Source: Leucobacter insecticola (GTDB lineage Bacteria; Actinomycetota; Actinomycetes; Actinomycetales; Microbacteriaceae). Taken from it: a stretch of 64,000 nucleotides of DNA. The DNA lies in the NCBI RefSeq assembly GCF_011382965.1, contig NZ_CP049934.1:806001-870000 (forward strand). The letters are read 5' to 3'. Position numbers and translations under genes: made by a program. The notes beneath the pieces are model-generated. The model was not told where the DNA came from, did no database searches, and was given only the letters and a program-made list of their open reading frames with translations. Shown here piece after piece: positions 17,164 through 27,961 of this stretch (positions within the stretch are counted from its first letter, which is position 1; each line of letters starts with the position of its first letter).

Positions 17164-20100
17164 GGATCATCCCCGCTCGCGCGGGGAGCACGCTCCGGTC
17201 GTGACGACGAAGGTTCCGTCCCGGGGATCATCCCCGCTTGCGCGGGGAGCACGGGTCGCACTCACATCTGTGGCGATCTCGACAGGGATCATCCCCGCTC
17301 GCGCGGGGAACACCGCGAGCGCGGTTCCCTGTTGTTCGACCTCGTGGGATCATCCCCGCTCGCGCGGGGAGCACTGGATCTTGTGTTTTGTCTGGATCGT
17401 CCGCTTGGGATCATCCCCGCTCGCGCGGGGAGCACAATCTCACGGTCAACAAGGCGGCGCTTGATTTGGGATCATCCCCGCTCGCGCGGGGAGCACGACC
17501 ATCGCACGGTTGATGAGGTTTGGCGTGAGGGATCATCCCCGCTCGCGCGGAGAGCACGCGTTAGGGACGAATGGCCGGTACTCTGAGCCGGGATCATCCC
17601 CGCTCGCGCGGGGAGCACCCGAAAGCGTGGCGTATGTTGTCGCCGGTATTGGGATCATCCCCGCTCGCGCGGGGAGCACACAGCGTACGTCTCGGGATCG
17701 AGAACTTTACCGGGATCATCCCCGCTCGTGCGGGGAGCACGATGGTCCTTCCCCGTCCAGCTACTCAGCCAACGGATCATCCCCGCTCGCGCGGGGAGCA
17801 CGGAGCACTCATTGGTGTTGGAGGTCTGGCTTCGGGATCATCCCCGCTCGCGCGGGGAGCACCGTCTGCCGGAGCACGGTAAGCAGGGACACGGTGGATC
17901 ATCCCCGCTCGCGCGGGGAGCACTGTTGGGAGGCGTGTGTGATGGATGAGGTGCAGGGATCATCCCCGCTCGCGCGGGGAGCACGTCGGCGCTTCGGTGC
18001 TGCCTGTACTGACTGGGGGATCATCCCCGCTCGCGCGGGGAGCACCTCGCACGCTACACCGAGAGTGACGATTGGGTGGGATCATCCCCGCTCGCGCGGG
18101 GAGCACGCTTGTTCGGCGGCGCGGGTGAGTGTCACCCAGGGATCATCCCCGCTCGCGCGGGGAGCACCTCTTGTCGGGCTAGCTGGCGGTGGGGCTTTGG
18201 GGATCATCCCCGCTCGCGCGGGGAGCACGTCAAGAGGTTCAGAGATTACAGTGCTCTACCAAGGATCATCCCCGCTCGCGCGGGGAGCACCGGGCGCTCG
18301 ATACGAACCGTGCTCAGCTCGGGGGATCATCCCCGCTCGCGCGGGGAGCACTGGAGCATGATGCCGGTGTAGTAGCGGCGTCAGGGATCATCCCCGCTCG
18401 CGCGGGGAGCACTTTCATGTGTTTAGTCCTCCAGGGGTGTGCCAGGGATCATCCCCGCTCGCGCGGGGAGCACCTCGAAAGAGACGGCGGCCTTTGCGTT
18501 ATCGGGGATCATCCCCGCTCGCGCGGGGAGCACCACTCGGACGCGAGAATCTTCCCGCCATAGTCCGGATCATCCCCGCTCGCGCGGGGAGCACTGAGCA
18601 GATTGCAGAAGATTCGATTGATGCCCGGGATCATCCCCGCTCGCGCGGGGAGCACCGACCCAGTACCAGGCACACCCGACACCGTGAGGGATCATCCCCG
18701 CTCGCGCGGGGAGCACAGTCTCATCGTGGGACGAGGCAGTTTGTGAACGGGATCATCCCCGCTCGCGCGGGGAGCACGCCAGCGCGTCACCGCGTGCCGG
18801 TGATGTTGCGGGATCATCCCCGCTCGCGCGGGGAGCACTTCCGATCCCGGATGAGGATTGGCGCGAGTTTGGGATCATCCCCGCTCGCGCGGGGAGCACA
18901 GGGCGACAGGGAGGCTATCGGGTGGCGGCGGGGGATCATCCCCGCTCGCGCGGGGAGCACTCGTCGCCCGGCAGCGGGTTCGGCTCTCAGTGGGGATCAT
19001 CCCCGCTCGCGCGGGGAGCACGCGGACGCTGAGCCGCAGGCACCAGCGAATCCACGATCATCCCCGCTCGCGCGGGGAGCACGCGAAGGTTGTGGCTGAT
19101 GCGCCGAAGGTGTTGGGATCATCCCCGCTCGCGCGGGGAGCACCGGTGACGAATCCTGAGGTTGACGTGGTGGGTGGGATCATCCCCGCTCGCGCGGGGA
19201 GCACGGGCGTGCCGCCTGCCGGGTTGGCGCGCCCTCGGGATCATCCCCGCTCGCGCGGGGAGCACATTGCGGGTGCGGATCGCGCCCGCGTATACGAGGG
19301 ATCATCCCCGCTCGCGCGGGGAGCACGGGAGAGCGCCAAGTCCAGGCACCGCATTGGTGGGATCATCCCGCTCGCGCGGGGAGCACGGGCGGTATACCAC
19401 GAGGTAGATGTGGATGATGGGATCATCCCCGCTCGCGCGGGGAGCACCTTTGCTTTCATGGATGCCCGATAAGCCAGCCGGGATCATCCCCGCTCGCGCG
19501 GGGAGCACCTCCTCGCTCCAGTCGCCCATATCTGCCGCCCGGGATCATCCCCGCTCGCGCGGGGAGCACATAAACCCGTCTCCCCGGTCGTTGTCGAACC
19601 GGGGATCATCCCCGCTCGCGCGGGGAGCACACCGCGCCGAGCACGGCGACGAAGCGGCTATCGGGATCATCCCCGCTCGCGCGGGGAGCACGAGAAGGAA
19701 AACACCGAAGGCGAGCTGCGTGAGGGATCATCCCCGCTCGCGCGGGGAGCACGCGCTGAGTGTGGCCGGTAGCGCCATTCCCCGGGGATCATCCCCGCTC
19801 GCGCGGGGAGCACTCGTTAATCTGCTCCGCGCCGGTCCCCCACCCGGGATCATCCCCGCTCGCGCGGGGAGCACGACTGCGATGCGTGCGAGTAGCGCAC
19901 TGTCGCGGGATCATCCCCGCTCGCGCGGGGAGCACGATCTCAACGACTGCAAGAGCAAGCGGGACCTGGGATCATCCCCGCTCGCGCGGGGAGCACGAAG
20001 ATAACGAAGACGATCCTGTAGAGGACGCGGGATCATCCCCGCTCGCGCGGGGAGCACGGCCCGATAGACATGCTCAGCCGCGTCCATAAGGGATCATCCC

Positions 20101-23100
20101 CGCTCGCGCGGGGAGCACGATACTCCGCTGATCGAGATAAACCGGCTCGAGGGATCATCCCCGCTCGCGCGGGGAGCACTGCGCCCATCGCTGAGCGGTG
20201 GTGTGGATCTCGGGATCATCCCCGCTCGCGCGGGGAGCACCAGTTTGAACGTGCAGCTCGTGAACTCAACAGGGGATCATCCCCGCTCGCGCGGGGAGCA
20301 CAAGTGTAGGCCCAGCACTACTGGCTGACCACAGGGATCATCCCCGCTCGCGCGGGGAGCACCCGCAGACCATGGGTACGCGGTCGTAAGACATGGGATC
20401 ATCCCCGCTCGCGCGGGGAGCACACAGAACGGGTGAACATGTCAGCCCACCAGTTGGGATCATCCCCGCTCGCGCGGGGAGCACTACGAAGAGAAGTACG
20501 GGGCACTGTGTCCCTGGGGATCATCCCCGCTCGCGCGGGGAGCACGGCACCGTCAACTCCATTTTGCGGGGGCGCTGGGGATCATCCCCGCTCGCGCGGG
20601 GAGCACTGACGCATCAACACGTATCCACTGGATCCGACGGGATCATCCCCGCTCGCGCGGGGAGCACAGTGGATCAAGCACCTCTGCACCGTAGCCGTCG
20701 GGATCATCCCCGCTCGCGCGGGGAGCACTCTTCGAGCGGCCCGGCAAGTCAGAGGTGTCCGGGATCATCCCCGCTCGCGCGGGGAGCACTGGACACTCGA
20801 AAACGCGGGGAAGGAACTCCCGGGATCATCCCCGCTCGCGCGGGGAGCACAACACGGTGCTGCCGCGTATGAGGGCGAACGGGGGATCATCCCCGCTCGC
20901 GCGGGGAGCACCGCATCACACCGTCAAGGCGGCTACCCGTATAGGGATCATCCCCGCTCGCGCGGGGAGCACTCTCGCCGCGTGAAGTTGCCAACATGCT
21001 TGGTGGGATCATCCCCGCTCGCGCGGGGAGCACGAACGCCGCGATCTGGGCCTGTGCCTCGTCGCGGGATCATCCCCGCTCGCGCGGGGAGCACTGCCCT
21101 CAAGCTTTGGGTCAGGCTCCTTGGTACGGATCATCCCCGCTCGCGCGGGGAGCACGTTGCCTATATCCGTGACGCACAGCACCCGGAGGGATCATCCCCG
21201 CTCGCGCGGGGAGCACCCAAGGTTCACCTGCCTTATCAAGGTTGCCTGGGGATCATCCCCGCTCGCGCGGGGAGCACTCGCGGTCGCACCTAGCCAAGGT
21301 TCGATAATTGGGATCATCCCCGCTCGCGCGGGGAGCACCAGCATGGGAGGTCATGCCGTGAGTGCATGGAAGGATCATCCCCGCTCGCGCGGGGAGCACT
21401 CCCTGGCGCTCCGGCTCGACAGGCTCAAGGAGGGATCATCCCCGCTCGCGCGGGGAGCACTTGGGTCAGGCTCCTGCGTTCTTCTGTAAATTGGGATCAT
21501 CCCCGCTCGCGCGGGGAGCACGTTTCAGGCCACCATCGTCCGTATACGTCGTGTGGGATCATCCCCGCTCGCGCGGGGAGCACGGCGCGAAGAAATCGCG
21601 ATGCAACGCCGCATCGGGATCATCCCCGCTCGCGCGGGGAGCACCAGAACGGCAATTCGACAGTACGCAAAGGATCCGGATCATCCCCGCTCGCGCGGGG
21701 AGCACCTGTTGTTGGCGGTGCCGCACTCACTTACATCAGGATCATCCCCGCTCGCGCGGGGAGCACCCACTTTAGGGGGCATTCGTGTTTAGGGGGCCGG
21801 GATCATCCCCGCTCGCGCGGGGAGCACCCGCGGCACCACGCGGGCCGTGGTCTACAGCGGGGATCATCCCCGCTCGCGCGGGGAGCACTGTGGTCGAAAG
21901 TTGCATCCTTCTTGCGTCTAGGGATCATCCCCGCTCGCGCGGGGAGCACGCCGCTTGTAGTCGTGGAGCGCGATGTCGAGGCGGATCATCCCCGCTCGCG
22001 CGGGGAGCACCGCATGATGAGGACGACACCTACGGGGATCGCGGGATCATCCCCGCTCGCGCGGGGAGCACGGCGCGAAACTGATTCTCGAATCGCCTGC
22101 AAAGGGATCATCCCCGCTCGCGCGGGGAGCACAGTCCCGGTGTTGCTGCGGAAACGTGTCTCGAGGGATCATCCCCGCTCGCGCGGGGAGCACCGCAACG
22201 CAAGCATGGAGATTACACGATCCATGGGATCATCCCCGCTCGCGCGGGGAGCACAATCTCACGGTGTCTCGTGGGAAGCGTGCACCGGGATCATCCCCGC
22301 TCGCGCGGGGAGCACGTCTGCGCGACAACACGCGCAAAAGTTCCCCTGGGATCATCCCCGCTCGCGCGGGGAGCACATCCTGAGCAAAGCTCTCGATGTC
22401 GAGCGTCAGGGATCATCCCCGCTCGCGCGGGGAGCACAAGGGCAAGTTGTTTGTGCCTGCTGCTGAGGCGGGATCATCCCCGCTCGCGCGGGGAGCACGC
22501 GGTGACAGTCGCGACAGATCCACTCAAGTACGGATCATCCCCGCTCGCGCGGGGAGCACCTGAGAGTGTTGATCGTCCGCCTACCCGTGTTGGGATCATC
22601 CCCGCTCGCGCGGGGAGCACACCCATCTGTCTTCGACCCATGCGCGTGCCATGGGATCATCCCCGCTCGCGCGGGGAGCACCTTGCACGCCTACGCAGGG
22701 CAGGCCGTGGCCCGGGATCATCCCCGCTCGCGCGGGGAGCACACGGTGGCGAGGTCAGCGCACGAGGTACTGGCGGGATCATCCCCGCTCGCGCGGGGAG
22801 CACGTTCCAGTACGTGCTGCGCGAACTCGCCGGTAGGGATCATCCCCGCTCGCGCGGGGAGCACCGTCACTATGTCGTAGCGCAGGCGCGCGTACAGGGA
22901 TCATCCCCGCTCGCGCGGGGAGCACAAGCGCACAAAAGGCATCAAGCCCGGACCGTGGGGATCATCCCCGCTCGCGCGGGGAGCACCTTAACTGCGACGA
23001 TCAGTTCCTGATGCACACGGGATCATCCCCGCTCGCGCGGGGAGCACTCGTACTGACCAAGCCCGGTCATTTCGCGAGACGGATCATCCCCGCTCGCGCG

Positions 23101-23840
23101 GGGAGCACAACGACCGGGGAGACGGGTTTATCGGCGTCGAGGGATCATCCCCGCTCGCGCGGGGAGCACGAGATAGCCGACGCAATTCATGGATGGTATT
23201 CGGGATCATCCCCGCTCGCGCGGGGAGCACTTTCCGGTGATGGTCATTGGTCTGGTTCCTTCGGGATCATCCCCGCTCGCGCGGGGAGCACTTACGGCGA
23301 TGCGGGATTGGGCTGAGCAGGCGGGGATCATCCCCGCTCGCGCGGGGAGCACTTCTAACTTCTAACCCGCTCTTTCTGGCTGTGGGGATCATCCCCGCTC
23401 GCGCGGGGAGCACTACGAAGAGAAGTACGGGGCACTGTGTCCCTGGGGATCATCCCCGCTCGCGCGGGGAGCACGCGTTGCTGCGTTCTGCGTCGGCGGC
23501 GGATCAGGGATCATCCCCGCTCGCGCGGGGAGCACCGCGGTAACGATGATGCTGCGGTGGGTGTCGTGGGATCATCCCCGCTCGCGCGGGGAGCACCCGA
23601 GTTACCGGCAGCATTCAGAGCATGAATCGGGATCATCCCCGCTCGCGCGGGGAGCACTGAGTTGCCACGAGAGGTGGAGTTAGAGTTTCGGGATCATCCC
23701 CGCTCGCGCGGGGAGCACGAAGTCGTACACCGCATACATCGGCGGCATTAGGGATCATCCCCGCTCGCGCGGGGAGCACTGCGGCGGCTGGATCGAGATA
23801 CGACGGCGCGTGGGATCATCCCCGCTCGCGCGGGGAGCAC
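17164..23840 (-). CRISPR. Type I-E CRISPR array, 110 repeats and 109 spacers
   Basis: A 28-bp repeat (plus strand GGATCATCCCCGCTCGCG followed by CGGGGAGCAC) recurs every 61 bp from 17164 to 23813, with 33-bp spacers. In the crRNA direction (minus strand) it reads GTGCTCCCCGCGCGAGCG followed by GGGATGATCC, with the palindrome CCCCGCGCGAGCGGGG that Cas6e recognises. One repeat (start 19360) is 27 bp and one spacer (21522-21555) is 34 bp, so the count closes at exactly 110 repeats. Variant repeats gather at the low-coordinate end (17225, 17286, 17530, 17713), as expected for the old trailer; the leader and newest spacers are at 23840. One spacer occurs twice (20485-20517 and 23414-23446). Long open frames across the array are artefacts of the 61-bp period. 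Confidence 0.98.
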
Positions 23841-24019
23841 ACTTCCTGATCAGCGATTCTAGTCGGTAGCGCCGCAGTTTAGACTGACTTGCGTAGCTTG
23901 TGTCGACTCTGTTGTGTACCTCTCCTGGATAAGGCTGTAGCGCCCGATCACGAGGCGCGATCGGACGACGTTGCAGGTCGCTTGGTCTCTGCCGCTTCTG
24001 GCGCTGTAGCCGTGCATTT
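23841..24019 (-). promoter_or_regulatory. CRISPR leader and array promoter
   Basis: The 179 bp between cas2 and the first (leader-proximal) repeat hold no convincing gene. On the minus strand TAGAAT (complement of 23856-23861) is a good -10 box about 16 bases before the first repeat, so array transcription would begin at the edge of repeat 1. No clear -35 is seen. Leader position follows from the identical repeats at this end and the degenerate ones at the other. Confidence 0.65.
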
Positions 24020-24358
24020 TCATCGTCTTGCCCTTCGTAGTCGAGAGGCTGTCGACCATCCCTTCTTGAGTGAGGTGCGGCCGGGCGCTGCGGGTCGCAT
24101 CATCAGGGTTACACTGTCGCGGTCGACGGGGGTCCAATCGTGTCCAATGACCTCAAAGCTGAAGCCTTGTTCAGCCTTGCGATCGGGGTACACCATGAGC
24201 GCCTTACCACTCTCTGCTTCTTCGACGAGTCCCCAGACGTGCTCGCGTAGTTTGGGGTTTAGCCGACCGACGAAGACGCCTGCGCTGATTTCGAACAACC
24301 AACGGGTGAGATGTCCGCGCAGCCCCTGCGGGCAAGCGGTCAAGACAATGATTACCAT
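24020..24358 (-). CDS. cas2: Cas2, type I-E adaptation nuclease-fold protein
   Basis: A 112-aa Cas2e. It opens with MVIIVLTACPQGLRGHLTRWLFEIS and continues AGVFVGRLNPKLREHVW and GFSFEVIGHDWTPVDRDSV, the standard Cas2e pattern. It bridges two Cas1 dimers to form the spacer integrase. The ATG overlaps the cas1 stop (TAATG). An Arg-rich C-terminal tail extends past the conserved core. Confidence 0.96.
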   Translation of the reverse strand: MVIIVLTACPQGLRGHLTRWLFEISAGVFVGRLNPKLREHVWGLVEEAESGKALMVYPDRKAEQGFSFEVIGHDWTPVDRDSVTLMMRPAAPGRTSLKKGWSTASRLRRARR

Positions 24359-25341
24359 TAGAAGCCGCGCTCATCGTCTTCATAGTTTTGCCCGCTCGGT
24401 AGGCTTCCACGGGCATCCCACAGACGTACTTCGTCGTAGGTATCATTACTTCCCTCGTTGTTGTCCGAACTGTTGTCACCTTCAGCGAACAATCGCTTGA
24501 TATCGGTGACGATCCGTTCAACGATACGCAGCTGCACGAATGCGTCCCGCATTCGACGACGCACCATGCTACTCAGTTCGGATCCAGACACTTCAGTCTC
24601 AGCTCCTCGAGCAATAGCGACGCACTCGAACGCAACAGGTATTGATGTTTCTGCTTTGTAGAGGTCGGCGATGTCGTAGACGAAACTGCGGTCGTGGCCG
24701 GTGTGTACGATGCCGAGACCTGCAGAGCACCCCAGCGCAACGACGGCAGCGTGAACGACCCCGTAGAGGCACGAATTTGCGGCGGACAGCGCCTGGTTGA
24801 TGAGGTCGCTCGCGTCGAAGTCGTCGACTTCATACTCGCGCCTGTTCCAAGGCACCCCGGTCACCCGAGACTGCTCTCGATATACGTTGCGCACCCGCGC
24901 TCCCTCACGTCCGCGAAGTTGCTGCATACTGAGACCCGCCACGTCTTCATCGGTGAAACGCATCAGATACATTTCGCGTGCCACTGCAATGCGTTGTTTG
25001 GAGTTTGAGACGATCTTGGCTTGCTTCTCGAGCAGGCGGGTGGAGCGCGCCAATGGTCGTCCGCCGGCGTAGTAGCGCACTCCTTGTTCACCCACCCACA
25101 CGATCGCGGCACCGCTGTCGGCAAGCACGGTCATCGCTTGATGTGTGACCTTTGTGCCTGGACCGAGCATCAGTACTAGCAAACCAGCGCTTGGTATGTG
25201 GATAATGCCGTCGTCACTGGTAGCTGTGAGCGCGTTGGCGTCGCGCGCGATGACCGCGTGTTCAAGATAGACGAACGTGATGCGATCATCGACGCGCCCA
25301 AGCTCCGATGGCGTTGACGGTTTGACACCAGGGATCGACAC
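24358..25341 (-). CDS. cas1: Cas1, type I-E spacer integrase
   Basis: About 327 aa from GTG at 25341; an upstream GTG at 25389 would add 16 residues overlapping cas6e. The later start is preferred because Cas1e proteins begin close to PGxKPxxPSELGRVxDR, here PGVKPSTPSELGRVDDR. Metal ligands are recognisable: Glu in GREGARVRNVYRE, His in GHDRSFVYDIADLYK and Asp in the same motif. It catalyses spacer insertion at the leader-repeat junction. The Asp/Glu/Asn-rich C-terminus (about 30 residues) is a variable extension. Confidence 0.94.
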   Translation of the reverse strand: MSIPGVKPSTPSELGRVDDRITFVYLEHAVIARDANALTATSDDGIIHIPSAGLLVLMLGPGTKVTHQAMTVLADSGAAIVWVGEQGVRYYAGGRPLARSTRLLEKQAKIVSNSKQRIAVAREMYLMRFTDEDVAGLSMQQLRGREGARVRNVYREQSRVTGVPWNRREYEVDDFDASDLINQALSAANSCLYGVVHAAVVALGCSAGLGIVHTGHDRSFVYDIADLYKAETSIPVAFECVAIARGAETEVSGSELSSMVRRRMRDAFVQLRIVERIVTDIKRLFAEGDNSSDNNEGSNDTYDEVRLWDARGSLPSGQNYEDDERGF

Positions 25342-25349
25342 AATAGCGC

Positions 25350-26024
25350 CTAGCCCGGACTGTGTGGTGCGAGCGTGAGTAGCCCGCACCCGTAGGCTTT
25401 GCCGCGACCAATGCCAGCCACGAGTGCCGTTTGCAACTTTGACACGTCAGACACTTCGAGTAGCCCATCGAACTGTGCGCGGGCAAGTGTCACCCGTTGC
25501 TCACCGCGGTGAAAGCGCAATGTCTCACGGTTACTCACGAGAATCGCTTCCGTAGCTTCGCCTTCCAAAGCCTCGCCGTCACCGCGCAAAAACCGCACGC
25601 CAAGCAGGTCGGCGCGATCCGCCAACCACTTCGCCTGTTGCGCGACGGTCACGTGCGCGAGCTTGCGCTTCTGGCCGTTCTTACCAGTCACGGTGTGCAC
25701 CGGGTTCGCGGTCACGCGAAACCCGTATTGCTGCCCGAGTTGCAAGCGCGCAAGCAACGAGTCGTAGGGGCGTGACTCCCAGGTCACTTCGTTCATCCAT
25801 CCAGCCTGCTCTTGCAGGTGCTCAAGAGACGGTACCCGTTCGCTCAGCAGAAACAGCCTGAGGGTGCTGCCTTCTGACTCAAGCCGCCACAGCGTTCGTG
25901 GGTTTGTGCCGCCGGGGTCTGGCGGAAATGACGATTCGACCGCAGCGTGCATCGCTTGCGGATCCTGCTGAAACCGCATTGCTTGCCGTCGTCGCGGGTT
26001 GAGAAACATGCGTGTCAGAAACAC
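25350..26024 (-). CDS. cas6e: Cas6e (Cse3/CasE) crRNA endoribonuclease
   Basis: A 224-aa protein with GTG start. The N-terminus MFLTRMFLNPRRR and His26 (MHAAVESSFP) match Thermus Cse3, where His26 is a catalytic residue. The C-terminus IGRGKAYGCGLLTLAP is the Gly-rich loop of the second ferredoxin fold. It cuts the pre-crRNA at the base of the repeat hairpin and stays bound in Cascade. The start lies directly after the cas5 stop. Confidence 0.95.
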   Translation of the reverse strand: MFLTRMFLNPRRRQAMRFQQDPQAMHAAVESSFPPDPGGTNPRTLWRLESEGSTLRLFLLSERVPSLEHLQEQAGWMNEVTWESRPYDSLLARLQLGQQYGFRVTANPVHTVTGKNGQKRKLAHVTVAQQAKWLADRADLLGVRFLRGDGEALEGEATEAILVSNRETLRFHRGEQRVTLARAQFDGLLEVSDVSKLQTALVAGIGRGKAYGCGLLTLAPHSPG

Positions 26025-26792
26025 TTAGGCTTCACCTCCAAGGGCCGCCATCGGGTCGTGGTCGGGGGTGGTTGGTTTGGTGCGCGGATCTTCGACGTCA
26101 TGGCTCGAATCATCGGCGCCAAATTGGCTGCGCCCGTCAGGGTTAGCCACCTGGGTCCATCCGTGCACGACCCCGCGCAGGCCGTAGTCGCGGTGCCGCG
26201 GGTCGAAACTGCGTGGCAGGTCACGCAGTGTTTCATGCGCAGGCTCGCCGGGGTCGGCGTCGCGCGACCACATCAGTTGCACTTGGCGCGGCTGCTTCTG
26301 CCGATACCACTCGGCTGCGAGCCACGGAGATGACTGCAGCACGTCTTCGAGCGGTGCCTCTTCAATGCCGCGCACGATGCGCCCGGTTGGTGGGCAGGCG
26401 CGGCGGCCGAGATACAGCGGAAAGACCGGCGATTGGATCGCCTCGGCGAGCCCCTCAAGAAGTGACCGTTCGGCTTCAACGACCGCGAGGTAACGGGCGT
26501 CTGCGAGGTAGTAGCGGTAGGTGAGCGCCTTTGACTGCGGATTTGGTCCGGAGTGGTAGTCGATTTCGGTCTGAAAGTCACGCACCAGCTTGCCCTGTTG
26601 GTCTTGGCGCACCCCGAACCGCAGGGCGACGAGATCTTCGACAGGGTCGGTGCGGCGCCGTCCGAGGGCTGCAGCGAGCAGCCCGACGATACCGCTCTTG
26701 CTTGGCATCGTCTTGGTTTCGCGCCGCACAAATCGGCTGTCGTTGCCCCAAGATTGCAGAGGCCCAGACAGGTCGAGAAGTAGGCTGCTCAT
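26025..26792 (-). CDS. cas5e: Cas5e (CasD) Cascade subunit
   Basis: A 255-aa RAMP-fold protein that caps the 5' handle of crRNA. It begins SSLLLDLSGPLQSWGNDSRFVRRETKTMPSKSGIVGLLAAALG, the Cas5e signature, with TYRYYLADARYL and PLYLGRRACPPTGRI later. The Asp/Pro-rich C-terminal 35 residues look like a non-conserved tail. It follows cas7e by two bases. Confidence 0.95.
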   Translation of the reverse strand: MSSLLLDLSGPLQSWGNDSRFVRRETKTMPSKSGIVGLLAAALGRRRTDPVEDLVALRFGVRQDQQGKLVRDFQTEIDYHSGPNPQSKALTYRYYLADARYLAVVEAERSLLEGLAEAIQSPVFPLYLGRRACPPTGRIVRGIEEAPLEDVLQSSPWLAAEWYRQKQPRQVQLMWSRDADPGEPAHETLRDLPRSFDPRHRDYGLRGVVHGWTQVANPDGRSQFGADDSSHDVEDPRTKPTTPDHDPMAALGGEA

Positions 26793-26794
26793 GC

Positions 26795-27931
26795 CTAGTG
26801 CTCCAGCCGTGGTGCGACGGCGGTGCTAACGAGGGTGACAAGCTCATCCAGTGGCATCTCGGGTGCGCGGCCTGTGAGCTTGGCAAGGCTGTCTCGTGTC
26901 TCGGGATCAGTCACGAGTACCCCGCTGGCGACGGGTGCCGTACCAAACGCCGCGTCTTCTGAGACGGCGAGCTCTGCGAGCTTCGCGGCTGCGAGTTGCA
27001 GTACGCCGCCGTCGGCTGTGACGGGTTTTTCGAAGGCACCGGCAAGGTTCACTGGCTGGTCTTCACGCACCTCGACGAGGACAACGCCGGGGCGGGTGCG
27101 GTTCGCGAAGGTGTTCTGCTTGCCGGTTGGCATGCTGGTGACGAACGCACGCATGAACGCTTCGATGGCGCGGATTGCGGCTTCTGACGAACCCAGGTTC
27201 TCGGTGAGGCGCTGCGCGTCGATGGTTGCGTAGCGGTAGAGCGTTGAAGACACGAAGCCGACGGTGCCGATCATGCCTGCGCCTGCGTTGTCTTCCGGGC
27301 TGTTGTCATCGACCGCGGTGAAGTAATCGAACTCGGGTGACGCGGCGTGAACGGAAATAGCGTGGCTGACCTGGCAGGCGGCGTCGACGTTGAGATCGGG
27401 AGCGTCGGCGATCATGCGACCGAAAAGCGCGACGTCAATTGAGTTTTCGTCTGCGAAGGCTTTCTTTGCAGCCTTCTTGTCGAGTTTCTCGCCACCAGCA
27501 ACGGCAACCCCGATCTCGGCGAGTGCGTTGATCTGCGCGCGTGAAAGGAATATGAGGTAGCCCGTGTGTCGATCCTCAGTTTCTTCGTCTTTCTTCTTCT
27601 CGATCTTGACCTTGATGCCGGTCTCTTTGAGCACATCGGTGGCGAGTTCGGTTGCCTGGTTGGCCTCGATTGAAGCATCAAGCTCGGTGATGCGTTTCGC
27701 GATTCGTTCAACTACACGCACAGTACGCTCGCCGAGTTCGGTGACGTCGAGGTGATTGTTGAATTCGGTGCGTGTCGCGCGCTTCCAAGCCTGGCTCGAG
27801 ACGCGGGCGCGGGCGACGCCGCCGTAGATCGCTGATTTGGGCGAACCGGTGTCGTCTCGGTTGATGCAAGACGGGGGAACGGTCTGTAGAACGTGAATGT
27901 CGATGAATGTTTTGGGTGCTGATGTGGTCAT
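26795..27931 (-). CDS. cas7e: Cas7e (Cse4/CasC) Cascade backbone
   Basis: A 378-aa protein forming the six-copy crRNA-binding backbone. Typical features: FIDIHVLQTVPPSCINRDDTGSPKSAIYGGVARARVSSQAWKRATR at the start, FVTSMPTGKQNTFANRTRPGVV in the C-terminal half. ATG at 27931 has a good Shine-Dalgarno AAGGAG. A Lys/Glu-rich insert (KIEKKKDEETED) lies near residue 110. It is separated from cse2 by about 30 bases. Confidence 0.96.
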   Translation of the reverse strand: MTTSAPKTFIDIHVLQTVPPSCINRDDTGSPKSAIYGGVARARVSSQAWKRATRTEFNNHLDVTELGERTVRVVERIAKRITELDASIEANQATELATDVLKETGIKVKIEKKKDEETEDRHTGYLIFLSRAQINALAEIGVAVAGGEKLDKKAAKKAFADENSIDVALFGRMIADAPDLNVDAACQVSHAISVHAASPEFDYFTAVDDNSPEDNAGAGMIGTVGFVSSTLYRYATIDAQRLTENLGSSEAAIRAIEAFMRAFVTSMPTGKQNTFANRTRPGVVLVEVREDQPVNLAGAFEKPVTADGGVLQLAAAKLAELAVSEDAAFGTAPVASGVLVTDPETRDSLAKLTGRAPEMPLDELVTLVSTAVAPRLEH

Positions 27932-27961
27932 GGGGTTACTCCTTCGAGTGGGCTATCTGGT

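Noticed and set aside
17166..23840. Many long open frames with repeated SSPLARGA, IIPARAGST and DHPRSRGEH motifs
   Set aside because: They are translations of the CRISPR repeat in three frames, carried along by the 61-bp period; not proteins.
23859..24137. 92-codon minus-strand frame across the CRISPR leader
   Set aside because: It overlaps cas2 in another frame, lacks a ribosome site and lies in the leader region.
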